From NCBI RefSeq assembly GCF_900109935.1, contig NZ_FOBV01000002.1, positions 620,001 to 684,000 of the forward strand: DNA of 64,000 nt, read 5' to 3'. The translations under genes and the position numbers were made by a program. Positions 32,617 to 41,872 of this stretch are shown here, one piece after another. This DNA is from Chryseobacterium taichungense (lineage in GTDB: Bacteria; Bacteroidota; Bacteroidia; Flavobacteriales; Weeksellaceae). Below the pieces are notes generated by a model, which did no database searches, was not told where the DNA came from, and saw only the letters and a program-made list of their open reading frames with translations. Within the stretch, counting starts at the first letter, position 1. Every line of letters starts with the position of its first letter.

Positions 32617-33243
32617 ATGGCAACGAAAACATTAGATAATAAAGACAACAGTACAACAGGTACAGGTACCTCATCTACATCTACGACAGGCTCATCAAAA
32701 AAAACAGCATCCGTTGATAATGCTACGGTAGACAAAAACGAGATGAGCAATTCACCTTTACATAAATTTTTTGTTTCTGCTCTTAAAGATATTTACTACG
32801 CAGAAAACGCGATCATTGAAGCATTGGGAAAAATGCAGGAAGCTGCCACTACGGAAGAGCTGAAAGAAGCATTTGAAGACCACCAGCTTCAGACTCAGAA
32901 ACATGTAAGCAGACTTGAAAAAGTCTTCAAACTGATTAATGAAACCCCTGAGAAAAAAGAATGCAAAGCCATCAAAGGAATCATCGAAGAAGGTGAAGAA
33001 ATCATAAAGTCTACAGAAGAAGGCTCTATGACGCGTGATGCAGCATTGATCATTGCCGCCCAAAAAGTTGAACATTACGAAATCGCAACCTACGGCGGAC
33101 TTGCCCAACTGGCTATCACCATGGGACATGATAAGGCGGCCGATCTTCTCGAAAAAACATTACAGGAGGAAGAAGATACAGATTATGATCTGACAGAAAT
33201 CGCCGAAACCTACATCAATTTTGATGCAGAACAGGAAGATTAA
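32617..33243 (+). CDS. DUF892 (YciE/YciF-type) ferritin-like protein
   Basis: A 208-residue protein. The first 45 residues are a Thr/Ser-rich disordered tail (KDNSTTGTGTSSTSTTGSSK). The rest is a four-helix ferritin-like DUF892 domain: LHKFFVSALKDIYYAENAII, LQTQKHVSRLEKVF and AAQKVEHYEIATYGGLAQLA, with Glu and His residues at the di-iron positions. YciE/YciF proteins are stress-induced in enterobacteria. It lies between a KGG protein and a catalase, fitting an oxidative/desiccation stress role. Confidence 0.88.
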   Translation: MATKTLDNKDNSTTGTGTSSTSTTGSSKKTASVDNATVDKNEMSNSPLHKFFVSALKDIYYAENAIIEALGKMQEAATTEELKEAFEDHQLQTQKHVSRLEKVFKLINETPEKKECKAIKGIIEEGEEIIKSTEEGSMTRDAALIIAAQKVEHYEIATYGGLAQLAITMGHDKAADLLEKTLQEEEDTDYDLTEIAETYINFDAEQED

Positions 33244-33254
33244 TTTTAAAATAT

Positions 33255-33287
33255 AAAGCCATGTAGTGCTTGTCTATATGGCTTTTT
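33255..33287 (+). terminator. Terminator after the DUF892 gene
   Basis: AAAGCCAT (33255-33262) pairs with ATGGCTTT (33278-33285), followed by T residues. Confidence 0.8.
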
Positions 33288-33356
33288 AAAATATCAAACC
33301 AAAGTTATGTTTCCCGCGACATTTACTTTATCACTACATCACAAACAATAAGAATT

Positions 33357-35498
33357 ATGAAAGACAACAAACCGACCAACGAAAAACTTAACCAGTTGGA
33401 ATCTCACATGACTTCCAATGAAAATGAAAAACTGACAACCAATCAGGGACTGAAAATCAACAACAATCAGGATTCACTGAAGGCAGGAGACAGAGGTCCT
33501 ACCTTACTTGAAGATTTTATTCTTAGAGAAAAAATTACACATTTCGATCACGAAAGAATTCCTGAAAGGGTAGTACATGCCCGTGGCTCCGGCGCACATG
33601 GAGTGTTTAAATTAACTAAAAGTCTTGCAGAATATACAAGAGCAAATTTCCTGTCGGAAGTAGGTAAAGAAACGCCTGTTTTTGTAAGATTTTCAACTGT
33701 TGCCGGAAACAGGGGAAGCACCGATCTCGCAAGAGACGTTCGTGGATTTGCCGTAAAATTTTACACAGACGAAGGAAATTACGATCTTGTAGGGAATAAT
33801 ATTCCCGTATTCTTTATTCAGGATGCCATTAAGTTTCCTGATCTTGTTCATGCCGTAAAGCCTGAACCACACAACGAAATACCGCAGGCACAGTCTGCTC
33901 ACGATACATTTTGGGACTTTATATCTCTAATGCCTGAAAGCATGCATATGATCATGTGGCTGATGAGCGACAGGGCAATCCCAAGAAGCTTTTCAAGAAT
34001 GGAAGGATTCGGAGTACATTCCTTTAAATTGATTAATGATGAAGGAAAAGCTCATTTCGTTAAATTCCATTTTAAGCCAAAACTGGGTGTACATTCGGTT
34101 GCCTGGGATGAAGCGCAGAGAATTTCCGGGGTAGATCCCGATTTTCATAAAAGAGATCTTTGGGAATCTATTGAAAACGGCATTTTCCCTGAGTGGGATT
34201 TTGGAGTACAGCTGATTCCTGAAGAAGATGAATTTAAATATGATTTTGATCTTCTCGATCCAACCAAAATTGTTCCTGAAGAAGTGGTACCGGTACAGCT
34301 TATCGGAACCTTAACATTAAATAAAAATCCGGAAAACTTTTTTGCAGAAACAGAACAGGTTGCGTTTCACCCCGGACATATTGTTCCCGGAATCGATTTC
34401 ACCAATGACCCGTTGCTGCAGGGAAGACTATTTTCCTATACAGATACACAACTGATTAGACTTGGAGGCCCGAATTTCCATGAAATTCCGATTAATAAAT
34501 CTGTAAATACTGTTCACAACAACCAGAGAGACGGTTACATGAGACAGCAGATTGCTAAAGGAAAAGTAAGCTACGAACCGAATTCTATCGGTGGAGGATG
34601 CCCTTTCCAGGCAATGATGAAAGAAGGAGGTTTTGTATCCCAGGAATCAAGAGTTTCGGGAGCAAAAGTGAGAGAAAGAAGCAAAAGTTTTGTGGATCAT
34701 TATTCACAAGCAAAATTATTCTATAACAGCCAGTCTGCTCCGGAAAAGATGCACCTTCAGAAAGCATTGATCTTTGAGCTTTCGAAGGTAACAATTCCTG
34801 AAATCAGAGAAAGAGTGGTAGGTCAACTTGCTTTCATTAATAAAGATCTTGCTTCAAAAGTTGCAGAAAAAACAGGCGTTGAAGTCAAAAAACTTCAGTT
34901 ACCGAATCAAAGTATTCCTGCAGATGCAGATCCAAAAGATTTGCAGAGTGAAGAAAGAGAGCCTGATACTAAAATTTCAGAAGCGTTAAGCATGCAGAAT
35001 ACCGTTAAAGATACCATTATGGGTAGAAAAATAGGCTTCATTATGGCAAATGGCGCTGATACCGGTTCTGTTAATGATTTAAAAACCAAACTGGAAGCTG
35101 AAAATGCCGTCGTGGAAATTATCGGTACAAGTATGGCTCCTGTGAAAACGGATGATGGATCTTTACTGACTCCCAAACACTCTTTAACAAGCAATTCCAG
35201 CGTCTCTTTTGATGCACTTTATATAGCGGCAGGAGAAAACTCAACGAAAGAGCTTCTTACTCCGGAAAATAAGCCTCATGCATTAAGTTTCGTAAACGAA
35301 GCGTATAAACACTGTAAGGCTATTTACTTCGGAGAAGGAACGGAACCTCTTTATATGAACAGTAATGTCAGCATGAAAAGTCACATCGACCCCGCTATCG
35401 TTATTGCAGAAGACGAAAATCCTTCCGATAAGTTCATTACGGCCATTGCCAATCACAGAGTCTGGGATCTTGAATTAGAGCGAAATGCCCAGAATTAA
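33357..35498 (+). CDS. katE: Large-subunit monofunctional catalase (HPII type)
   Basis: A 713-residue catalase, clade 2 length. The start at 33357 is preferred over the open frame from 33270. Heme-site features: HFDHERIPERVVHARGSGAHG with the essential His, the Asn region NNIPVFFIQDA, and the proximal Tyr in RLFSYTDTQLIRLG. The C-terminal 170 residues form the flavodoxin/DJ-1-like domain of HPII (GRKIGFIMANGADTGSVND; ALYIAAGENS). It degrades hydrogen peroxide in the cytoplasm. Third gene of the stress cluster. Confidence 0.95.
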   Translation: MKDNKPTNEKLNQLESHMTSNENEKLTTNQGLKINNNQDSLKAGDRGPTLLEDFILREKITHFDHERIPERVVHARGSGAHGVFKLTKSLAEYTRANFLSEVGKETPVFVRFSTVAGNRGSTDLARDVRGFAVKFYTDEGNYDLVGNNIPVFFIQDAIKFPDLVHAVKPEPHNEIPQAQSAHDTFWDFISLMPESMHMIMWLMSDRAIPRSFSRMEGFGVHSFKLINDEGKAHFVKFHFKPKLGVHSVAWDEAQRISGVDPDFHKRDLWESIENGIFPEWDFGVQLIPEEDEFKYDFDLLDPTKIVPEEVVPVQLIGTLTLNKNPENFFAETEQVAFHPGHIVPGIDFTNDPLLQGRLFSYTDTQLIRLGGPNFHEIPINKSVNTVHNNQRDGYMRQQIAKGKVSYEPNSIGGGCPFQAMMKEGGFVSQESRVSGAKVRERSKSFVDHYSQAKLFYNSQSAPEKMHLQKALIFELSKVTIPEIRERVVGQLAFINKDLASKVAEKTGVEVKKLQLPNQSIPADADPKDLQSEEREPDTKISEALSMQNTVKDTIMGRKIGFIMANGADTGSVNDLKTKLEAENAVVEIIGTSMAPVKTDDGSLLTPKHSLTSNSSVSFDALYIAAGENSTKELLTPENKPHALSFVNEAYKHCKAIYFGEGTEPLYMNSNVSMKSHIDPAIVIAEDENPSDKFITAIANHRVWDLELERNAQN

Positions 35499-35536
35499 AT
35501 AAGCACCTTCACACCAACACACTAAATATTAAAATT

Positions 35537-36715
35537 ATGAAAGCAGCAGTTATCCACGGGCCAGGCCTTATCAAATGTGATACCGTCGACGATCCCATCA
35601 TCAAAGAATCAAATGACATTATTCTGAAAGTAACTTCAACAGCCATTTGCGGAAGCGACCTGCATATGTATTCAGGAGGAATTCCCCAGGTAAGACCTAT
35701 GGTGATGGGGCATGAATTCATGGGGATTGTTGAGGAAGTGGGACAGCACATCACCAATCTTAAAGTAGGAGACAGGGTGGTAGTTCCGTTTCCGATTTCC
35801 TGCGGAAGCTGCTATTTCTGTCAGCACGATCTGCCAACAGCCTGCGAACACAGTAATCCCGAACATTATGGCCCAGAAGGCGGAATTCTTACCGATAAAG
35901 GAGGAGCACTTTTTGGTTATTCAGATCTTTACGGCGGCTATGACGGTGGCCAGGCACAATATGTAAGGGTTCCTTATGCACATTTCGGTCCTCGGAAAGT
36001 TCCGGATAATCTTACCGATGAGCAGGTTCTTTTCCTTACCGATATTTTCCCTACCGGATACATGGGTGTCTTATGGGGAGAATTAAAAGGAGGCGAAACA
36101 GTGGCCATCTTTGGAGCCGGACCGGTTGGTTCAATGTCGGTAAAATCAGCGATTCTGCATAATGCAAAAAAAGTAATCGTTGTAGATACCCAACAATACC
36201 GACTTGATCAAATTAAAAATCTCACCGGTTGCGATACCATCTTATGGGAAGACGGCCAGAACGTTATCGACCAGATCCGTGATATGACGGATGGTAGAGG
36301 AGCAGACCTTTGTATTGATGCTGTAGGCTTTGAACCGGACAGAAACCTCATCGACCGTGCGAAAGCCGTGATCAATTTTGAAAAAGGTTCCATTAAAGTT
36401 CTGGAAGCCTGCATGAGTGCCGTAAGAAGAGGCGGAATCGTGTCCATCCTTGGAGTTTATCCTGTAAACTATGATAATTTTAAACTTGGACAGATTTTTG
36501 ATAAAGGAATTACTATAAAGGCCGGACAATGCAATGTTCACGCAATCATTGATGAATTGCTGGATCATGTACAGAGCGGCAGGGTACAGCTGAATGACAT
36601 TATTACCCATCGTCTTTCTCTTGAAGATGTTTCTAAAGGTTATGAAATCTTTGACAAGAAACAGGACGGATGTGTAAAGGTTGTTCTTGATCCGTGGAAG
36701 GCTTCAAGTCTCTAA
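35537..36715 (+). CDS. Zinc-dependent alcohol dehydrogenase
   Basis: A 392-residue medium-chain dehydrogenase. Catalytic zinc ligands in ICGSDLHMYSGG and MGHEFMGIVEEVG; the structural-zinc Cys cluster SCGSCYFCQHDLPTACEH; Rossmann motif GAGPVGSMSV. The long central insert (YGPEGGILTDKGGALFGY) resembles glutathione-independent formaldehyde dehydrogenase-like enzymes. The substrate is not known. 38 bp after katE and in the same direction. Confidence 0.9.
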   Translation: MKAAVIHGPGLIKCDTVDDPIIKESNDIILKVTSTAICGSDLHMYSGGIPQVRPMVMGHEFMGIVEEVGQHITNLKVGDRVVVPFPISCGSCYFCQHDLPTACEHSNPEHYGPEGGILTDKGGALFGYSDLYGGYDGGQAQYVRVPYAHFGPRKVPDNLTDEQVLFLTDIFPTGYMGVLWGELKGGETVAIFGAGPVGSMSVKSAILHNAKKVIVVDTQQYRLDQIKNLTGCDTILWEDGQNVIDQIRDMTDGRGADLCIDAVGFEPDRNLIDRAKAVINFEKGSIKVLEACMSAVRRGGIVSILGVYPVNYDNFKLGQIFDKGITIKAGQCNVHAIIDELLDHVQSGRVQLNDIITHRLSLEDVSKGYEIFDKKQDGCVKVVLDPWKASSL

Positions 36716-36746
36716 AAATACACACAAACACATAAATATTAAAAGT

Positions 36747-37247
36747 ATGGAATTTCAAAAAAATCTTCTGGAATATATCAGCCAGTCTTTAATGACTACA
36801 GATGAAACCATTTCAGTAGCAGAAAGCGTTACATCCGGCTGTTTACAGCTGGCGTTTTCACAGATGCCGAATGCCTCAATGTTTTATAAAGGCGGACTTA
36901 CAGCCTATACATTGCAGGAAAAAGTAAAATTACTGAATGTTGATGCACACGAAGCAGAAGAATGCGACTGTGTGTCAGAAAATATTGCGGAAACAATGGC
37001 CCTGAATGTAGCAAAACTTTTCGAGTCCGACTGGTCAATTGCTACAACCGGTTATTGTACACCAATACGCAATTCTTCATATAAAATTTTTGCATTCTTT
37101 TCATTCTCTTACAAAGGCGAAATCATTTTGACGAAAAAACTGGAACTGCATCCTAAAACCCAGGCATTAAATGCCCAGCTTTATTATACGGAATTTATTC
37201 TGGGATGCTTTAAAAGTGAAATTAATCAATTATTAATTTTAAAATAA
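36747..37247 (+). CDS. CinA C-terminal domain protein (PncC-like)
   Basis: A 166-residue stand-alone CinA-type domain; start at 36747 because the upstream extension overlaps the dehydrogenase gene. SVAESVTSGCLQLAFSQMPN is the signature (Glu-Ser and Ser-Gly-Cys), then FYKGGLTAYTLQEKVKLL. Such proteins can deamidate nicotinamide mononucleotide, linking to NAD recycling with pncA at 27 kb. The G.AGP.GG..KPVG segment of active CinA is replaced by ATTGYCTPIRNSSYKI, so activity is doubtful. Confidence 0.78.
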   Translation: MEFQKNLLEYISQSLMTTDETISVAESVTSGCLQLAFSQMPNASMFYKGGLTAYTLQEKVKLLNVDAHEAEECDCVSENIAETMALNVAKLFESDWSIATTGYCTPIRNSSYKIFAFFSFSYKGEIILTKKLELHPKTQALNAQLYYTEFILGCFKSEINQLLILK

Positions 37248-37251
37248 GGTG

Positions 37252-38049
37252 ATGAATAAAAAAAATGAATACGCGCTGATTACGGGAGCAACCAGCGGGA
37301 TCGGCTATGAGCTTGCAAAACAGTTTGCAAAGAACGGATATGATCTTGTCATGGTGGCCCGAAATCATGACGAACTGAAAACCAAGGCAGATGAGTTCAA
37401 AAGCTGTGGAGTTAATGTAATTACCATTGCTAAGAATCTCTTTATCGAAGAAGATGCCTACGCTTTATATTCTGAACTGAAACTCAACGGAATCAGTCCC
37501 TCCATCCTTGTCAATGATGCAGGACAGGGCGTGTACGGAAAGTTTCAGGATACGGACATTCACAGAGAAGTTGATATTGTTAATTTAAATATTGTTTCTG
37601 TCATTATTCTGACAAAAATGTTTTTGAAAGACCGTTTACCAAAAGGATCAGGGAAAATCCTGAATCTTGCTTCTATTGCAAGTAAAGCCCCCGGTCCTTG
37701 GCATTCGGTATATCACGGGACAAAAGCATTTATCCTATCCTGGTCTGAGGCAATACGTGAAGAGCTTAAAGATACAGGAATTACGGTAACGGCACTTCTG
37801 CCGGGACCTACCGACACCGATTTCTTTAATAAAGCCGACATGAATGAAAGCAAAATCATGGAAGATAAAGACAATTTTTCTTCGCCCGAAGAAGTGGCGC
37901 TTGATGGATACAATGCTTTAATGAATGGGGATGATAAAGTGGTTTCAGGATTAAAAAATAAACTGACCGTAGCCATGTCGAATATCGCAACAGACAGTAT
38001 GGCTGCACACAGAATGGCAGAAATGCAAAAACCGGTAAATGAAAAATAG
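37252..38049 (+). CDS. SDR-family oxidoreductase
   Basis: A 265-residue classical short-chain dehydrogenase: cofactor motif TGATSGIGYELAKQF (TGxxxGxG), NDAGQGVYG (NAG-like), and the active site Ser in NLASIASKAPG with YHGTKAF (YxxxK). The following PGPTDTDFF is typical. NAD(P)-dependent; substrate unknown. The ATG at 37252 is preferred to the overlapping GTG at 37249. Second-last enzyme pair of the stress cluster. Confidence 0.9.
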   Translation: MNKKNEYALITGATSGIGYELAKQFAKNGYDLVMVARNHDELKTKADEFKSCGVNVITIAKNLFIEEDAYALYSELKLNGISPSILVNDAGQGVYGKFQDTDIHREVDIVNLNIVSVIILTKMFLKDRLPKGSGKILNLASIASKAPGPWHSVYHGTKAFILSWSEAIREELKDTGITVTALLPGPTDTDFFNKADMNESKIMEDKDNFSSPEEVALDGYNALMNGDDKVVSGLKNKLTVAMSNIATDSMAAHRMAEMQKPVNEK

Positions 38050-38055
38050 ATTTTT

Positions 38056-38808
38056 ATGGGGAACTTAAAATTAGAAAATAAGACTGTACTGATCACAGGA
38101 GCAGACAGCGGAATCGGCAAAGCAGTCGCTTTACTTTTTGCAAAAGAAGGAGCAAATATTGCAATCATTTATTATTCCGACGATAAAGATGCTGAAAAAG
38201 CAAAATCAGAAATTGAAAGCCTGGGAAGAAAAGCTTCGATTTTTCAGGGAGATGTTAATGACTATAAATTCTGCGAAGAAACAACAAAGAAAGTTGTATC
38301 CGAATTTGGTGGTATTGATATTTTGGTGAATAATGCCGGCGTACAGTTCCCTGCTGATAATATCCTTGATCTGGAAGAAGAAAATATCAGAGCAACCTTC
38401 AATTCTAATATTATAGGAATGATTCTTCTTACAAAAGTTGTTTTCCCTCATTTAAAACAGGGAAGCTCTGTTATTAATACTACTTCGGCAACTGCTTACC
38501 AGGGGCATGAGGAATTATTGGATTACTCGGCTACAAAAGGAGCAATTGTTTCCTTCACCCGTTCGCTGGCATTACAATCTAAACCAAAAGGTATTCGCGT
38601 AAATGCAGTAGCACCCGGCCCTGTAGCCACACCACTGACAAAAGAGACTTTTGGTGAGGAAGAAGACGATCCGAACAAACCACCTTTCGAAAGAAATGCA
38701 ACTCCGGAAGAAGTAGCAACCAGCTTCCTATTCCTGGCAAGTGATGATGCAGCCCAGATCACCGGGCAGGTTCTTCATCCTAATGGCGGAATTGTCGTTA
38801 ATGGATAA
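38056..38808 (+). CDS. SDR-family oxidoreductase (YhdF/YghA-like)
   Basis: A 250-residue classical SDR beginning 6 bp after the previous stop. TGADSGIGKAVALLF, NNAGVQFPADN, TTSATAYQGHEELLDYSATK (Ser, Tyr, Lys catalytic residues) and the end GQVLHPNGGIVVNG are typical of the stress-associated YhdF/YghA subgroup that often accompanies catalases and DUF892 proteins. Substrate not known. Confidence 0.9.
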   Translation: MGNLKLENKTVLITGADSGIGKAVALLFAKEGANIAIIYYSDDKDAEKAKSEIESLGRKASIFQGDVNDYKFCEETTKKVVSEFGGIDILVNNAGVQFPADNILDLEEENIRATFNSNIIGMILLTKVVFPHLKQGSSVINTTSATAYQGHEELLDYSATKGAIVSFTRSLALQSKPKGIRVNAVAPGPVATPLTKETFGEEEDDPNKPPFERNATPEEVATSFLFLASDDAAQITGQVLHPNGGIVVNG

Positions 38809-38832
38809 ACTAAAAAAAACAATATAATGATT

Positions 38833-39000
38833 ATGAAAACAGCCACATTGGTTTTGGGAATTTTAAGTCTTTTCGTATTCTCATCTTGCAGATGCGGCTT
38901 TGATGAAGACGAGCCCAGAAATAAATATGACGGAAATAATTCCGACAGCAGCCAGAACAAAACCGGAACACCGGAAAGTGATACGCTGCAGATCAAGTAA
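38833..39000 (+). CDS. Small acidic lipoprotein
   Basis: A 55-residue protein with signal peptide ATLVLGILSLFVFSSC (lipobox FSSC) and a hydrophilic Asp/Asn/Ser-rich mature part (CGFDEDEPRNKYDGNNSD). An ATG two codons upstream (38827) is also possible. It lies between the SDR and the FAD/Rieske genes in the same direction with 18-21 bp gaps, so it is part of the operon. No family recognised. Confidence 0.65.
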   Translation: MKTATLVLGILSLFVFSSCRCGFDEDEPRNKYDGNNSDSSQNKTGTPESDTLQIK

Positions 39001-39021
39001 GTTTAACTAAAATTCTAAGTC

Positions 39022-40545
39022 ATGCACAGAGACGGCGCAAGAAAAAGTATATGGCAGGAAGAAATAAGGAAATTTTCCTCGGAAGCCGACCTCCACCAGC
39101 TATATGATGTAGCAATAGTTGGTGGGGGGATCACCGGCGTTTCTACTGCCCTGAAACTACAACAGGCAGGTAAAAGATGCATCCTTCTGGAAGCTGCCAA
39201 TATCGGTTTCGGAACAACCGGCGGAACAACCGCACATCTTAACGATTTTTTCGACACCACCTTTAAAGAAGCAATTAACGATTTTGGGTTAGATAACGCA
39301 AAACTTCTTGCCAATGCAGGTAGGGAAGCTATTGCCCTCATAGAAAACAATATTCAACAATTCGGTATCGGTTGTGATTTTGAAAGAAAAACAGGCTATC
39401 TTTTTGCTTTGGATGAACAACAACAGAAGCAACTGAAAGATATTGTAGAAGGGGCAGCTGAAGTAGGCCATGAGATGACTTACGTAGAAGAAATACCATT
39501 TCCGATTCCGTTTAAGGAGGCGGTAAGCATTCCGGATCAGGCTCAGTTTCATCCTGTAAAATATATTAAAGGTTTATGTGAAGCTTTTCTTGGTTTGGGC
39601 GGTGTTATCATCGAAGATTGCCGCAGTGAAAGCCATGATGAGCAGCAAAATCATGTTATCCTGAAAACGTCAGGAGGAGAAATTAAAGCCAAAAATGTGA
39701 TCTATGCTACTCATATTCCTCCGGGAATGAGTGTTCTGCATATCACCAATGCACCTTACAGAAGCTATGCTCTGGCGTTCAGTCTGAAAGACGGCAAATA
39801 TCCGGAGGGCCTGGGATACGATCTCATCGATCCTTATCATTATTACAGGGTTCAGGAAATTGACGGACAAAAACTTTTGATCGCCGGAGGAGAAGACCAT
39901 AAAACCGGGCACGAAGAAGATACCGGAGAATGTTTTTCGAGACTTGAAAATTATGTCAGAAAATATTTTGATGTAGAAACGGTTTATTACAGCTGGTCAA
40001 GCCAGTATTACGAACCGGTGGATGGATTTCCATATATCGGCAAGCTTCCAGGAAGTGATGGTAAAATATTTACTGCTACAGGTTTCAGAGGAAACGGAAT
40101 GATATTCGGAACCATATCGTCACAGATTTTGTCTGATCTGATCGTTACAGGAAGCAGTAAGTATGAAGATGCTTTCAGTCCGTCACGAATTAAGCCGATT
40201 GCAGGCTTTGCCGATTTTGTAAAAGAAAATGCGGTCGTAGCTTATGATTTCATTAAAGACAAACTTTTTGCTGAAAAAATCAATTCACTTACAGAAGTGA
40301 AAGAAGGAGAAGCAAAAGTGGTGAAATATGAAGGCGAATCCTATGCTTTATATAAAGAATCCAATGGAAAAGTACATCTCGTAAAAAGTACCTGTCCACA
40401 TGCTAAATGTGAAGTACGGTGGAACAGTGCAGAGCTCAGCTGGGACTGTCCATGTCACGGGTCACGTTTTAATGTTAACGGGAAATTGCTTACAGGGCCT
40501 ACGGTCAGAGATCTTCCCCGTGTAGATACCGATTCAGAAATTTAA
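39022..40545 (+). CDS. FAD-dependent oxidoreductase with C-terminal Rieske domain
   Basis: A 507-residue fusion. The N-terminal DAO-type domain has the FAD dinucleotide motif DVAIVGGGITGVSTALKLQQ (about 28-47) and TGGTTAHLND. The last 90 residues form a Rieske [2Fe-2S] domain: ligands in CPHAKCEV (Cys-x-His) and CPCHGSRF (Cys-x-x-His). Such fusions move electrons from a substrate via FAD to the cluster; the substrate is unknown. Part of the stress cluster. Confidence 0.9.
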   Translation: MHRDGARKSIWQEEIRKFSSEADLHQLYDVAIVGGGITGVSTALKLQQAGKRCILLEAANIGFGTTGGTTAHLNDFFDTTFKEAINDFGLDNAKLLANAGREAIALIENNIQQFGIGCDFERKTGYLFALDEQQQKQLKDIVEGAAEVGHEMTYVEEIPFPIPFKEAVSIPDQAQFHPVKYIKGLCEAFLGLGGVIIEDCRSESHDEQQNHVILKTSGGEIKAKNVIYATHIPPGMSVLHITNAPYRSYALAFSLKDGKYPEGLGYDLIDPYHYYRVQEIDGQKLLIAGGEDHKTGHEEDTGECFSRLENYVRKYFDVETVYYSWSSQYYEPVDGFPYIGKLPGSDGKIFTATGFRGNGMIFGTISSQILSDLIVTGSSKYEDAFSPSRIKPIAGFADFVKENAVVAYDFIKDKLFAEKINSLTEVKEGEAKVVKYEGESYALYKESNGKVHLVKSTCPHAKCEVRWNSAELSWDCPCHGSRFNVNGKLLTGPTVRDLPRVDTDSEI

Positions 40546-40555
40546 TTCTAAAGTT

Positions 40556-41212
40556 ATGTCTAAAAAAGGGTTTTTATACAGAAACAGCTTAAGCATTGTT
40601 CTGATTATTTTCATGATTACCTGTCTTGCCGCACAGTTTTTTACAGGCTGGAAAACAGAAAATAAAGAACTTATGGAGAACGGGGATGCGGCATTAAGTC
40701 TGGGACAATACATTCACAGCGGGCATTTTATTCAGGCAACTTTTGAAAACTGGGAAAGTGAATTTCTTCAGATGATGCTGTATGTGTTATTAACGATTTC
40801 GCTTCGTCAGAAAGGTTCCAGTGAATCAAAATCATTGGAAGAGGAAGAAGATGTCGACAAAGAACCTGTTCCTCATCCTGATGCACCATGGCCGGTAAAA
40901 AAAGGGGGAATATGGCTTACCATTTATAAGCATTCTTTATCAATAGCCTTTGCAATCTTGTTCATCCTCAGTTTTTCCCTTCATTTCTACGGAAGTTTGA
41001 AGGATTATAATGAAGAACAGATTTCAAAAGAAAAACCCACGATCAGTGCATCACAGTATATCACAGAATCCCGTTTCTGGTTTGAATCTTTTCAGAACTG
41101 GCAAAGCGAATTTCTCGCCGTTGCATCTCTGGTAATTCTTTCCATCTGGCTTCGGGAAAAAGGCTCTCCGGAATCTAAACCTGTAGATATGCCTCACGAC
41201 GAGACACCTTAA
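40556..41212 (+). CDS. DUF6766 family membrane protein
   Basis: A 218-residue protein built from two similar halves, each with a membrane helix, a GxY/AxYI-type segment and a second helix: SLSIVLIIFMITCLAAQFFTG with WESEFLQMMLYVLLTISLRQ, then SLSIAFAILFILSFSLHFYG with WQSEFLAVASLVILSIWLRE. The repeat F..NWxSEFL...LRxKGSxESK matches DUF6766. Function unknown. Last gene of the stress cluster; a terminator follows at 41235-41270. Confidence 0.82.
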   Translation: MSKKGFLYRNSLSIVLIIFMITCLAAQFFTGWKTENKELMENGDAALSLGQYIHSGHFIQATFENWESEFLQMMLYVLLTISLRQKGSSESKSLEEEEDVDKEPVPHPDAPWPVKKGGIWLTIYKHSLSIAFAILFILSFSLHFYGSLKDYNEEQISKEKPTISASQYITESRFWFESFQNWQSEFLAVASLVILSIWLREKGSPESKPVDMPHDETP

Positions 41213-41234
41213 TACCATTTGAGTTCATACCATA

Positions 41235-41270
41235 AAAAGGGCTGTCCGAAAATTTCGGACAGCCCTTTTT
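41235..41270. terminator. Strong bidirectional terminator
   Basis: GGGCTGTCCGAAA pairs with TTTCGGACAGCCC, flanked by AAAAA and TTTTT. It ends the DUF6766 gene and starts the tandem repeat array; close variants recur at 41511, 41783, 42061, 57529 and 57805. Confidence 0.95.
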
Positions 41271-41324
41271 GAGTTTTCTTTTAATCATAATTTTACAGCA
41301 TAAAGAGTCAAATATATTTTTAAT

Positions 41325-41477
41325 TTGCTCGGAAGGAGCAATATCTGTGTAGAACTTTATTAGTTGCTTGTAATACCGGAACTCCATAAGAGTTCTATCC
41401 TATGATAGCACACCTACGGCGTGCTTGCGATTATCCTATTACTTTTTATGCTACACAGATATTGCTCCTACGGAGCA
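41325..41477. repeat. Structured repeat, copy 1 of a tandem array
   Basis: GGAGCAATATCTGTGTAG (41335-41352) is the exact inverse complement of 41451-41468. Between them lie hairpins around GAACTCCATAAGAGTTC and AGCACACCTACGGCGTGCT. At each end a small hairpin (TTGCTC/GAGCAA and TGCTC/GAGCA) competes with the long stem. Copies start every 273-275 bp. A 64-residue ORF (41402-41596) inside is a by-product. Confidence 0.9.
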
Positions 41478-41510
41478 TAAGATTACTTTGTTCATTTCTG
41501 GCAGAAAAAA

Positions 41511-41545
41511 AGCGGCTGTCCGAAAAGTTCGGACAGCCGCTTTTA
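41511..41545. terminator. Terminator-like hairpin between repeat copies 1 and 2
   Basis: AGCGGCTGTCCGAA pairs with TTCGGACAGCCGCT, followed by TTTT. It is a variant of the hairpin at 41235 with compensating arm changes. Confidence 0.85.
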
Positions 41546-41597
41546 AGTTTTCTTTTAATCGTAATTTTACAGCATAAAGAGTCAAATATATTTTAAT

Positions 41598-41750
41598 TTG
41601 CTCCGTAGGAGCAATATCTGTGTAGAACTTTATAGTTGCCAGTAATACCGGAACTCCATAGGAGTTCTATCCTATGATAGCACACCTACGGCGTGCTTGT
41701 GATTATCCTATTTACTTTTTCTGCTACACAGATATTGCTCCTACGGAGCA
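41598..41750. repeat. Structured repeat, copy 2
   Basis: Same architecture as copy 1: the 18-nt GGAGCAATATCTGTGTAG (41608-41625) and its exact inverse complement (41724-41741), with the same inner hairpins. It is slightly diverged in loops (CTCCGTAGGAG instead of CTCGGAAGGAG). Confidence 0.9.
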
Positions 41751-41782
41751 TAGAATTACTTTGTTTATTTCTGGTAGAAAAA

Positions 41783-41818
41783 AAAGAGCCTGTCCAAAAA
41801 AGTTGGACTGGCTCTTTT
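41783..41818. terminator. Terminator-like hairpin between copies 2 and 3
   Basis: AAAGAGCCTGTCCAA pairs with TTGGACTGGCTCTTT (one mismatch), then T. Another variant of the family. Confidence 0.8.
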
Positions 41819-41872
41819 GAGTTTTATTTTAATAATAATTTTACAGCATAAAGAGTGAAGTATATTTTTAAT

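Noticed and set aside
36747-37247. Competence-type CinA with active NMN deamidase
   Set aside because: Only the C-terminal domain is present and a conserved Gly/Lys-rich segment is replaced, so function is not asserted.
41402-41596. Small ORFs beginning MIAHLRRACDYPI in the tandem repeats (also 41950-42165)
   Set aside because: They recur because the repeat recurs, cross the structured hairpins and end in unrelated sequence; conservation follows RNA pairing, not the frame.
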